DNA of 64,000 nt from Anagrus nilaparvatae (lineage: Eukaryota > Arthropoda > Insecta > Hymenoptera > Mymaridae), in assembly GCA_022575985.1 (NCBI GenBank), contig JAKSXM010000137.1, positions 17,502,001-17,566,000 of the forward strand, read 5' to 3'. Position 1 is the stretch's first letter. Every line of letters starts with the position of its first letter. Positions 38,701 to 49,229 of this stretch are shown one piece after another. Under the pieces are notes generated by a model. It did not search any database. It had not been told where the DNA came from and saw only the letters and a program-made list of their open reading frames with translations. The position numbers and the translations under genes are program-made.

Positions 38701-40414
38701 TATGCTTAAACCTAATGGATTTATATTTTAAAAAAAGTTGAAATTTTAAACAAAATTGTACGTTAATAAATCTATAAAAATTTACATTAGGAAATCCTAC
38801 AATTGTGTTATCGTTACCTTTTCTCCTCTATTATTGAAAATTTTTAGAATTTTTAGTAGAAACAACAATATTTTTAATTGGACGTTCCAATCCAATATAT
38901 CAAAAAAAAAAGCAATATTTTTGTAATTAATAATGTGAAATTTAAACTGATTATTATTAACAAATATTTTATTCAGTTTTTATCGTTAGTAGAGTTATAT
39001 AAACTACAATTTTGATTTTTATTAGATTTAGCCCTCTCCCGAAAATTGTTTGCTATCCCCCAAAAAAATCTCTGGATAATTTGCCTGATCATAATTATTA
39101 CTATAAATTATTAGGTTCTGTCTGCCTTCCGTTACTTTTCTTTCTAGAAAGATCCTCATCCGCATCTGTTTGGTATCAAACAGTGTCATAGATTTTGTAG
39201 ACTAAACAATTTTGCTCTATAGGTAACGATTTGCAAATAAGCATACAATTGTTGAACTGCAGTTAAATATTATGCATAAAAACCTAAATTAGCCCCGAAC
39301 AATGCTCGAGAAACTTATTCAGCCTTTTCTTACATAATAAATGGCAAAATGACACTATTTTTCTTTATAAAAAATAAATCTTAGCTGAAATAAACGCTGT
39401 TCGCTCTTATCCCTTACATAATACTATAATTTTAAAAAACTAAAATATTTAAATTTTCTATTCAATCCATTAAATTCAAAAGTTTAAAACAAAAGAAACC
39501 TTCATTCAAATCCTCCATAATTAAAGTTATAAAAGTACTTCACTTTCTCGTATCTAAAGATATCTAAAGTACTCGAAAAATTTTCCTTTCATTTTTCTTA
39601 TTTATGTCATTTTCTATAACTTTTCATCATAATTTTCTTCGCAACCATGAACTTCTTAATGTTAATGCGAATAAATAAAAAAAAAATTTTTCTTGCTGAA
39701 TAATGTATAAAATATATAAATTTGAATGACGTAAGATTATATGATGATGATGTGCTTTCCCTTTTTATATTTTTCACTGAATATTTGCTGAACCAAAAAG
39801 ATTTAAAGATAGTATATATAGAAAATATTATACACATAATCTTCTATATTCTAGATACTAGTTTGTTATGTTGGATTCACGTTTTTTTTCGACATAATAT
39901 TTTTTCAAGTATTTTATCATTCCGGAAAGATTTTTTTACTTCCTATAATAATTTTTTTTTATGACTGAACATATAAATTATTTAATATTTTTTAATTAAA
40001 ATTTGTTGGTTATCCTGATTAATTAATTTATAATAATCCTTGTTGAATATTGACTTAAGTCTTAATTTCGACCTCGAAAAAAATTTTTTTATTAACCGGA
40101 AACAGTACTTTTAGCTATTAATAAATAATATTTTTATCTCAAAAAATGTTATACTTGAAGTACCAATTTATCGCATACAACTTGTGAACTGATTTAAAAG
40201 GGTCTGTAAAATATCACTCGTAGGCATGGATATGCTCGTAGGACATTTAAATGTTCCATGTTCTTTTTTCCCCTAAAACCACTTGTTTTTATTTTTTGAT
40301 TCAAGCCCTTAAAATTACGTATCATGTAAATAGAAAATTTAATGTGAATTTAATTTGACGTTAATTACAATTTTTGAAAAATTATTTTTATTGATTATTT
40401 GAAAGTACATTTTT

Positions 40415-40441
40415 TGTTTTGTTTTTTTGTTTCAGGTGAGT
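40415..40441 (+). promoter_or_regulatory. Recursive splice site (ratchet point) 2
   Basis: A T-rich tract ending GTTTTTTTGTTTCAG (AG at 40434-40435) abuts GTGAGT (40436-40441), forming a zero-length exon. The junction is identical to ratchet point 1 over 21 nt. It lies 8.4 kb upstream of the shared exon at 48842 and downstream of exons A and B, so both long transcripts could use it. It divides the exon A intron into steps of about 7.8, 30.3 and 8.4 kb. Confidence 0.68.
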
Positions 40442-43400
40442 TATGGGATCTACTTAAGGTTTATACTATGCTTTACTGTTTCTTATACTTTAAGCTCAAC
40501 GTAATTTGTAAGTTTTTTGTAATGAATTTCTATACATTAATCAAGTATGTAAAAATATCATTATTTTTATCTTTATTTATTGTTTTTTTGCTAATTGAAG
40601 GGATTTGACCCCTCTGTTTCTTAATCCAAGATAGCAGCTTTTCTTAAATAATCTTTAATTTTGACTTGATTAAATACCTACTTTTCTAAAATAAAAAAAT
40701 TACAAAACTTAAAAACCCAAAATTCTTTATTAATTAAATTACAAAAAAATATCCAAAATATAGCCAAAAAAATAAAAAATGGGTTTAAAAAAATAAAATT
40801 TAACAAAACGTGATAAAAAAAATACTGTCATTCCTTTTTTTCAAGTTTATTACTCTTGAATTTTTATACCATACAGTATTCTCGAACTAAATTTGCAAAA
40901 AATAAAATAAAAAATGGTTATATATGCATTTTAAGACTTAACCAATTCGTGGGCGTAACGTGCTGAAATTTAAACATGAACTATATAATTTTTTATTTTT
41001 ATACCAATTTCTACAAAAAAAAAAAATGCACTCACTTTGCAAAAAGTCATTCGTGCAAAGAGAAACATTATTTTTTTTTATTTTTTAACTGACACGTACT
41101 AGTAATTGCACTGTGAAAGAAAAATTTTTTTTTTTTTTTCAAAAGCTTTGAAAAATTCATTGTGAATTCTGTCTGTAACAAAAATTTAATTCATAATTTG
41201 CTGGATATATAGATTTTTCTATTGAAGTAACTATGTAGTTTTTCTATTAGTTAGTTATCATATTGTTCGCTGTTCACTTTCTTTCTTTATCGTCAAATAA
41301 AATTAAAGATTTATGCATTTTATAAGAAATTTTCAAATTATTAATTTTTCTTGGTATTTTATGAAATTAAATTTTTGAATAGTTGAATATTAATAGAATA
41401 CAATTATTACAAGAAAAAAAATTCACATCAGTTAATAAATCATGAATAAAACTTTCCTTTAAAAAAGTGTAATTCGCTGTGATGCGTCAGCTAAAATTTA
41501 AATATTATTATCCAGATATTCATTTTTAACTTGTCTAGTTTTTTACTTGAATAAATTTTTATATTGGATTAAAATTATTTAGTTCAACAGAGTTATTTAA
41601 AAACTAAAATGTCATAAAGTTAATTCACTCAGCTCGAAAATATTTTAGCCACCAAGTGTAAATGCAGAAAATTTTTTTTGAGATAAAAAATGTGAAATTT
41701 TGTAAAGTTAGATTACTGCAACATTTTAAATTTAATTTTTTGATGAATTGAAGTAAATACTTTAAGTCAGGTTTGACCTACTTTGGTATTTTTGGATATT
41801 TTTTTGATTCCATGATTTAATCATAATGACAGATCTAAACTACTTGCTCGACTACTTGTTCTCGAAGTGCTGATATTAGTTTTTGGTAAAAATTTTGAAA
41901 TTGATCCCCACGATGATTCTAAAATTTGACATAGTAAAAATAGTAAATAAAGGGTACCCTAAATAAAGTTTTAAATTCAGCCGAACAAAATTCCAGCTAC
42001 ACAAACTTTTGAATAATGTGAATTTTCCAAAAATCCTTAAATTTCATAGCAACCTCTACAAATTGTTATAATCAGTCATCATCAAAAAATTATTTAAAAT
42101 AAATTATTTTTTTCGCATAAATTACATTCGCATATCATTCCTAATCTTAATTTAATAATTTTATCCGACGTTTTTCTATTTTTTTTATAAATTTTCAAAA
42201 ATAAATTATTTAACGGTTTTATAGAATTGGATAAATCAAAAGTAACTATAAAATTTCCGTTACTTATTTTTAATTTCATAGCAGTAAATTTCTCAATTAC
42301 TCATGATAAACTAAATAACTTTTCTATGCTGTTTCATTTTCTTACAGTAAATAATGCATTTTTAAAGTGTATCAATTTCATCGAAGATAGTTTTTATAAA
42401 CTAAGAAACAGTAATTCATCGGATTTAAGACCCAAATTTTTATCTCTTTTTGAAATTCTAGCAGTTTATAAGTAAATAAATTTAATATCAAAAATAAGAT
42501 AAAATCATACAACGTTTGCCTTATCTAAAAAAATTTATTTTATTTTCTTCTGAACCAATTATTTACCATGAATTTAAAGCTGCATCTTCTTTATTTTCTG
42601 CAATCGCATCTTTTTATAAACTTGGCAATGGAAATAAAAAAACTTAAAGCTATCAAAATATATATTTTTCAATCGTAAACATTTTTATTTTGTTTGCCAA
42701 TATTTAGGTCAGTAATGTTCAAAGCATAAAACATCAAATTTTACTTAAAAATATCAATTTTTGTCAAAAAAAAAATTCAAACATTAAAATTCAATTTATT
42801 TTGGTTCCAAAATTACATACACAAAAATTACATAAATTTTGATCATTAATTCGTTTTTTCCGGAGGGCCAAAACGGAAATGTCATTCAAAATATTTTTTT
42901 TTCATCTTTTTTAAGTACGCTTTATAATACATTTATGAACCATTGACATAATTTTTATGATATAAATAAAAAATGAGAACAAACAAATAACAACAGTAAA
43001 AGGGTGAAATATAGCATATGATAATAACTTTTTAGAGGACGGTTAAACTTCAAAGTGTTAATAAATTTATGTGCAATCATTTACAATAAAGATTGACAAA
43101 ACTGAAAAAAAAATTTTTTTAGCTTTATCATCAAAATTAATGTATTAATCGATAGAAAATATAGGTTTTTATTTAACCCTTGACATGATTTTTAGTATCT
43201 TTTCAATACAGTAAACCAATTTTTTTAATGATAAATTATTTATACGATATCCTTGAGAGATTATGATTGTAAATAGTAAATTTCTTAGAATTTTATTGTA
43301 TTTTTTTTATATTCATTGATAAAGTAATAAAAAAATAAATTATAATTTCATGGTTAGTAGCATATTTAAATACCAGAAATCAGTTTTAGAAGGTTTTTTA

Positions 43401-44208
43401 ATAATTTAATGAAATATCCTGTTTTTTTTTTAATAATAAAATTCATGAACTAAATAATATTTTGTTGAGTTACAAGTTTTTTCTTTTATCAAAACAAAGT
43501 TTCTTGTATGCAAAAACTTTGAAAATAAATCTTTAAAAAAAAGTATACATTGCAAAAACAGAAGAATAGTTTAGTAAGAATGTAATTTTATATGATTGTT
43601 ATGAATTTGAATGTAATTTAAAAACAGAAAAATAAAGTTTAACGTAGCAAGTGAAGTATTAAATGTTGTTATTATTTTTTTAAAGTTCATTATCAATAAT
43701 AAATGAATTTTCTGATTAAAAACAAAAGAGTAAAAAAAAAAATACGTGTTTTAGATATTATGTAAGATTATTTTTATCAGACACCTGCATGATTATCGTT
43801 AAATGTCTAATGCGTATATTTTTTTATCGTGTTATTATTTTTCTTTTTCTAAGAATTTCTATTTGTGTGTAATTGTAATTGACCAATTCTTTATATTGAA
43901 ACTTGAGTTTTAAATAAGTATCATTTTTCGATCATTTTTATAATTACGATGCAAGCAATTTATCTTTTTTTGTTAAGTGCATACAAGTTTTTTAATTAGA
44001 ATTTAATTTAGGGGAGAGTTGGATAGTACCAAATATTAAATGTAGAATACAAAAAATACATTTGAAAAAAAACAAAATAATACAAATTTTCCTTAAATTT
44101 GAATTTGAAAAAAAAGAGTTAACCAATTCATTTTATTTTATGCTGATTGTTTTTCTTATATAATCTTGATTTGACGAGAAAAATTGTAACAGAATTTTGT
44201 AATGAAAA

Positions 44209-44310
44209 CACAGTTTTAATTGTTCTATTAAAAAAGCAAGCTACTTCTTTTGAATAGATAAAATTTTTCTCGCAAGTGAAATGATTTTTATATGCTATAT
44301 AAGGATTTGG
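44209..44310 (+). repeat. Partial copy of the TCTCGCAAGTGAAATGATT family
   Basis: It aligns with the right two-thirds of the 49-kb element in the same order: AACACAGTTTT, then AAAAGCA with CTTTTGAAT, then AAAATTTTTCTCGCAAGTG followed by AAATGATTT and CTATATAAGG. Agreement of internal as well as terminal parts shows common descent. Confidence 0.65.
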
Positions 44311-44558
44311 TGTAAGCTTTAAAATTAAGAAAAAATTTTTATCAAGCTGTTCTATTATATTAACTATAAATAACTTTTTGGAATCACACAAAAATTAAAT
44401 TGAGATGCTATCTATCATTTTATACCTGGTGTAATTTGCAAACGGTTAAATAACAAATTTTGAATTCATTATTGGCATCGGTCTTTGTCGTCACCAATGT
44501 ATTTCGTAACCCACTATTTTTTTTTTTAGGTCCGTCGATAAAAACAGGTGTATTATAT

Positions 44559-44596
44559 GTTTTTTGACCTGCTAAATCCGAATCTGGGGTCTATTT
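44559..44596. repeat. Short dispersed repeat, second copy
   Basis: GTTTTTTGACCTGCTAAAT, then CCGAATCTGGGGTCTATTT, closely matches 7621-7659 in the same orientation. In both places it is preceded by a GGTG-containing patch. Confidence 0.55.
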
Positions 44597-44790
44597 CGAC
44601 CTAAAAGTGGCAGATTAATTGTTATTAACAAATTATTGCAAAATTAGCCCAAAATTTTGCAAAATCGAGTTATAAATGTTAACAAGCTTCAAAAATTTGT
44701 GAGTTGAGCAAAACTTTCTGATATAATTTAACTTAAAGTATTAAAATTTTTAATATTTAACACTTTAGATTAATTATTTAAACAATTTTA

Positions 44791-45076
44791 AATTGTTTAA
44801 ACAATTTTTAAATGTTAATAATTACTTTCATGGATCAAAACTAAGTGCGACACTAAGTTACATGTATTTTTTTATACCCTGGATACGAATTTAAAGCTTA
44901 ATTACAATAAAAATTATACAGGCAATTGTTTAAACAATTTGTAAATGTTAATAATTACTTTTTTGGATCGAAACTGAGTGCGACACTAAGTTACATATAT
45001 TTTTTTATACCCTGGATACGAATTTAAAGCTAAATTACGATAAAAATTATACAGGCGATTGTTTAAACAATTTTTA
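44791..45076. repeat. Tandem repeat, 133-bp period, just over two units
   Basis: Units start at 44791, 44924 and (partial) 45057 with AATTGTTTAAACAATTT. Each full unit contains GTTAATAATTACTTT, GAGTGCGACACTAAGTTACA (AAGTGCGACAC in unit 1) and TACCCTGGATACGAATTTAA in the same order, and the spacing is exactly 133 bp. The units differ at only a few positions. Each begins with a palindrome centred on GTTTAAAC. It sits 104 bp left of the large palindrome at 45180. Confidence 0.82.
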
Positions 45077-45179
45077 ATTAAACAGTACTAAACTATACAG
45101 TATTAAATTCAAATAAAGTAATATATTAACACGTATAAAATTAGATTTTTCCCTTTACAAATAAATACAAAATATTATA

Positions 45180-46066
45180 TCCCAGGCAACCAACGACGTT
45201 TCGGATACGTCTCCAACCCGTTTCTGAAGAAACGAATTAAACCAAATTGCACCGTTTCAGATACGTTTCTGGAACCGTTTCAGAAACGTAAAAATGCGCC
45301 TTAGAATTTTAAAATCCTAATTTTAGAATTAATTCCATAGCGAATATTCTTATGTTTATTCATACTAGAAGTTATTTGCTAATGTTTTTAATTTTACATA
45401 TAAATTTTTTAGTTTACTTACAATTATAAGTATAATTTAATTAAAAATTTATAAATAATTTTTAATTATTTTGATTTTCAATGAAAATCATAGCAAAAAT
45501 ACAAAACCGAACAAGTCGATTTTGTAACATAATAAATATTTAACCAGGTCTTATATACAGTTGGAAGATCATTTTATATATGACTTGAGAAAAGCAGTAA
45601 TCGCCACCTATTAATCATCTTAATTAGTTGATTTCTTCTAAAATAGATGGCTTTTTTGAAAGTCATAAATAAAATGACTTTTCAACTGCATATAGGACCT
45701 CGTTAAATATTTATTATGTTACAAAATCGACTTGTTCGTTTTTGTATTTTTGCTATGATTTTCATTGAAAATCAAAATAATTAAAAATTATTTATAAATT
45801 TTTAATTAAATTATACTTATAATTGTAAGTAAACTAAAAAATTTATATGTAAAATTAAAAACATTAGCAAATAACTTCTAGTATGAATAAACATAAGAAT
45901 ATTCGCTGTGGAATTAATTCTAAAATTAGGATTTTAAAATTCTAAGGCGCATTTTTACGTTTCTGAAACGGTTCCAGAAACGTTTCTTAAACGGTGCAAA
46001 TTGGTTTAATTCGTTTCTTCAGAAACGGGTTGGAGACGTTTCCGAAACGTCGTTGGTTGCCTGGGA
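45180..46066. mobile_element. Large palindromic fold-back element, about 400-nt arms
   Basis: The left end TCCCAGGCAACCAACGACG at 45180 is matched by CGTCGTTGGTTGCCTGGGA ending at 46066. The arms (about 45180-45586 and 45660-46066) stay alignable to the centre with few mismatches, for example TGCGCCTTAGAATTTTAAAA, TTTTCAATGAAAATCATAGC and ACAAGTCGATTTTGTAACAT against their complements. The outer 120 bp are GC-richer and hold several GTTTC/GAAAC pairs that form nested hairpins. No transposase frame is present. The spacer is about 73 nt. Target-site duplication is not clear. Confidence 0.82.
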
Positions 46067-47520
46067 TTAAGTATCAAAAGCCCAAAGTTTTGGCACTTGC
46101 ATGATCACTTGAAAAATTTCTCGACGAGGCCGGGCACGAGGGAATATGTTCACGATAGTCTATTTCCAGCGTGGAGTATTTGATGTTCAAATCTTCCTTG
46201 TGTGGCATCTACACTAATTGGATTGCTTCTATTCAAAACAATAACTCATCTTCCTTTCAATTTTTCAAATAATAAACATAATAATTACCATAATTTTAAC
46301 TGAAACCATAGCATAAATCATAACTTAATTTAAACCAAAAAGATTTAACACCTGATAATTAAATAATAACCCCGTACCAAATTTAAAAATAGTAGTCTTT
46401 TTAGAAAAACAACAGGGAGTAAATTACTAACCCTTTGTACATTTTTTTGTACTTTTTTGTATCTTTTGTTTAAAAATGATGATTTTCTCTTCTTTGTAGT
46501 TAGTACATAAAACATATACCTGACAAAATGTATACCTAAAGGGGCTTTTTGAAAATAAAGTTAAAACAGAGGGAGTACTATATTAATATAATAGATAATT
46601 TAAGTTTCATCAAAGTTTCTATGTATTATTGATATTGTACAGAAGTAATAATTAAGGATGTATTATAGACCTTAAGGGTAATTTTAAACTATGTTATTAT
46701 TATTATTGTTTGATTAAAAAAATTATGAACGTAATTATTATTTATTAACTTTTTGATCAACTCAAAATTAAATCCTGATAAAATACACAGAATTTTAAAA
46801 TTATAAATTTTTTTATAAGCAAAAAGTGCTGAATGTACATAAATTATTGATTAATAAACTGATAACGTATTTTAAAATAAAGCTTTTTTGTATCATAATA
46901 AACTTGTGTGACATTTTAATATTTTTTTTGTCTATCTTAATTATCGATAAATTAAGTTAATAAATTAAAAATATGATAACAAGTTTATTATTTTATTGTC
47001 ATATAATACTAAAAGAACAGAAAAATTATTACTAAGGAAATTTTTCATTTTTTGCTGTATCATCGAGTTTTATATACCAAAAGAGATGACTGTAATTATA
47101 ATTAAGTGAAATATTATTGATTTTTCTTAAATACTTTTCCAGTGTATTAATATCACATTCTTAGTATTTTAATGACAATTATTTAATATACGACAGTCAT
47201 TAATTAAAATAAAAGTAATAATAATTACAATTTTATGAAAAAAAAAGTGTCTAGCCTTAGAAAAAAAAAATGAAACAGGTGAATATAAATGAAAAGCATA
47301 CAAAATTTGATACAAAAAAATGATGTATTCAATACGCATTTGCAATTTTTTCTATATTTCTTAGACATCCATGTACACCCACATAATTTCAATATTATAA
47401 TAAAACCAGATGTTCTCTTTCTATATAACCCTAAAAATACCTATACATCTTTTTATACATCCAAAGAGTCCCTTTCTGTACACATGCATAAAAGAATCAA
47501 AGAGAAAACGTCTATATAAT

Positions 47521-48053
47521 AGGGAGGAAGAGAGAGAGTTAAAAAAACAAAAAAAAACCCCATAAGGGAATTGATATTCTGCGCATGCGTTTATTATATT
47601 TTATATATAATAAAAAAAGATGGAAAATATAATTTCTTCTCTTTCTTTTCTTTTCTCTACATGGCATCAAGTTTGTACTGTATATGGACCCCCCTTCTTT
47701 TGATTCTATCTGTACAGCATCCACCAGTTTGGAGCCAGCTTTTAATGCTGATGTTACATTTATTTATACACATGAATTTTTTGTAACTTTTTTTTAGTGT
47801 TTTAATGGTGTTTTTAGTGCTTTTTTGTAAATATTTGTTATGTGAATTGATAAGCAGTGTTGTTTATCATGAATGAAAATTAATTGTTATTTGTGTTATT
47901 ATGTGAATTTTATAGAATTTTTATATAAAAAACAGCCATAAATTATGGATAAATTCAAAATATACAGCATTTTTTACAATTTTTTGAGTCCAATTTAAAT
48001 TGGAACTTTTTTTTTTAAAGAAAGTTAAATAATAATCAAAAAAAATATCAAAA
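47521..48053 (+). promoter_or_regulatory. Probable promoter and 5' UTR region of first exon C
   Basis: The region directly upstream of the ATG at 48054 has a purine tract GGGAGGAAGAGAGAGAG (47522-47538, GAGA-type) and the palindrome TGCGCATGCG (47580-47589). The latter matches the known NRF-1/Ewg binding consensus core. A mixed-composition patch (about 47660-47740) may be transcribed leader. The binding assignment is by motif only. Confidence 0.35.
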
Positions 48054-48101
48054 ATGGATAGATTTTTTCGTTGGAAAAGCCATCACAAACCATTAGACAA
48101 T
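48054..48101 (+). CDS. Alternative first coding exon C of the long gene (16 codons)
   Basis: A good start context (ATCAAAAATGG) opens 16 codons, MDRFFRWKSHHKPLDN, ending at a strong GTGAGT donor (48102), phase 0. The peptide is basic and aromatic and resembles the start of exon B (MDWFRRH). It lies only 740 bp before the shared exon, so this is the compact isoform that does not need the long intron. Two Phe and one Trp close to Arg/Lys suggest a short membrane- or partner-binding N-terminus, but that is speculation. Protein family not recognised. Confidence 0.55.
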
Positions 48102-48841
48102 GTGAGTTTTTTAAAATGAATTTTTGCCATGACGTACATAAATGTGAAAGAGACAAACAGGCAATTGTTTGCACTATAATAAAAATAACAAAAGAGTCTT
48201 TTTTTTTAAATTTAAATATATAAGACAAAAAATTAAATGCATGTATGTGTAAAAAAGAAAAGAAGTAAGAATAAAAATGAGCATGTCTTCTTCTTTTTTT
48301 TTTTGACATTTTTTTTATGTTAATTTTTTAATACATGCTTACTTACAAGTTCAGTTACTGTGTTAAAATTTAGTAATTTTGCTTCTTATTAAAAAAAAAG
48401 TACCATTTTTTTTTACAAAAAACCCTTTTTTCAGTCGTACTTTAATGAGAATTATTCAAACGTAAATTTTAAATGAGTCAAAATACACAAATTTATTATT
48501 ATTTTTATTATTTTACAAACTTTATATTTTTCGCGCTTAAAAATTTATGTGCGTATCATGCAAGAGAAATTTGTTTTTTTTATTTTTGAAATAAAAGTTT
48601 TTGGTAAAATATTAGAAACAATAAAATTTTTTGTATAATAAAAATAAATTTCTATATATAATATAACAAAACTTTATTTATAAATCCAGATTTAAGTATG
48701 TAATACGAGTTTTATCGAGCAAATTTTTTTTATTTTTGTTTTTTTTTTATTTATGTGACTTTGATAAAGATTAAATTGGATATTTTGTGTTGGCTACAAT
48801 CAAATTTTAATTTAATTATGTCACGTATATTTTTACTTTAG

Positions 48842-48960
48842 TGGCAAATTTATATTGACCCTAGAGAGAATGAAGTTCAGGAGCTTTTAATAGCCCTTAA
48901 AGAAAGTTTTGGAGCCATGAAAGTTTTCGGACAGGTTTTACAGGGCAGATTAGGGAGCCC
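48842..48960 (+). CDS. Shared internal exon 2 of the long gene
   Basis: The acceptor TTTTTACTTTAG (ending 48841) opens a 119-nt exon in phase 0, and it closes at a GTAAGC donor (48961) in phase 2. The translation starts WQIYIDPRENEVQELLIALK and ends FGQVLQGRLGSP. It is a clearly protein-like, probably helical segment with a Leu/Val heptad-like pattern (VQELLIALKESFGAMKVFGQVL). Its opening phase suits all three upstream first exons. It is among the best-composed coding stretches of the window. I could not identify the family. Confidence 0.75.
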
Positions 48961-49034
48961 GTAAGCTTTTAAAGCTTTTCTCAAAATTCTGAATTGAAAA
49001 ACTGTGCTTATTCTACTAAATTATGATTGTCTTC

Positions 49035-49229
49035 TTTATATAACCTCAGAAATCATTTTAATTGAGAGAAAAATTTAATCCAAAATTTATGATAAACAGA
49101 CACAATGCCAACACAGTTTTTATTTTTAAAATAGAAAAGCAGCTGCTTTTTTTGAATGAAACTATTTAAAAACAATTCAACTGCTAAAATTTTTCTCGCA
49201 AGTGAAATGATTTCTACAGGCTATATATT
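49035..49229. mobile_element. 195-bp inverted-repeat (MITE-like) element, best copy of a dispersed family
   Basis: The left end TATATAACCTCAGAAATCAT, then TTTAATTGAGAGAAAAATTT, is the inverted counterpart of the right end AAATTTTTCTCGCAAGTGAA, then ATGATTTCTACAGGCTATATA. Related pieces occur at 7384-7425, 27715-27760, 38656-38700, 44209-44310 and 54510-54552 in both orientations. It is too small to code for anything, so it must be moved by enzymes supplied elsewhere, if it is mobile. Confidence 0.7.

Larger units (their letters stand above)
10168..40435 (+). other. Second recursive segment of the long intron (30.3 kb)
   Basis: Mostly A/T-rich DNA between the two ratchet sites. It contains the fold-back cluster at 12487-13778, a minus-strand secreted ORF (19166-19372), exon B and its upstream region (about 19560-20466), a hammerhead-like core (22555-22583), a 112-nt-arm hairpin (29159-29485) and G/C homopolymer islands (31800-31814, 36382-36701). 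The stretches 13780-19160, 20520-22500, 22600-29150, 29490-31790 and 31820-36340 show no gene or strong repeat beyond simple A/T strings and short microsatellites. The stretch 36710-40400 holds only one short repeat copy (38656-38700). Confidence 0.4.
40436..47520 (+). other. Third segment of the long intron, repeat-rich
   Basis: A/T-rich DNA from ratchet site 2 to the region upstream of exon C. The stretch 40600-44100 shows no gene. Repeats cluster at 44.2-46.1 kb: a dispersed-family copy, the shared 44559 motif, a 133-bp tandem repeat and a large palindrome. Just right of the palindrome is a GC-richer patch (about 46120-46200, with CGACGAGGCCGGGCACGAGG) of unknown nature. The stretch 46210-47520 is plain A/T-rich sequence. 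Confidence 0.4.

Noticed and set aside
44791..45076. Tandem repeat with palindromic GTTTAAAC, superficially array-like
   Set aside because: It has no short repeat/unique spacer alternation and lies in a eukaryotic genome, so it is not a CRISPR array.
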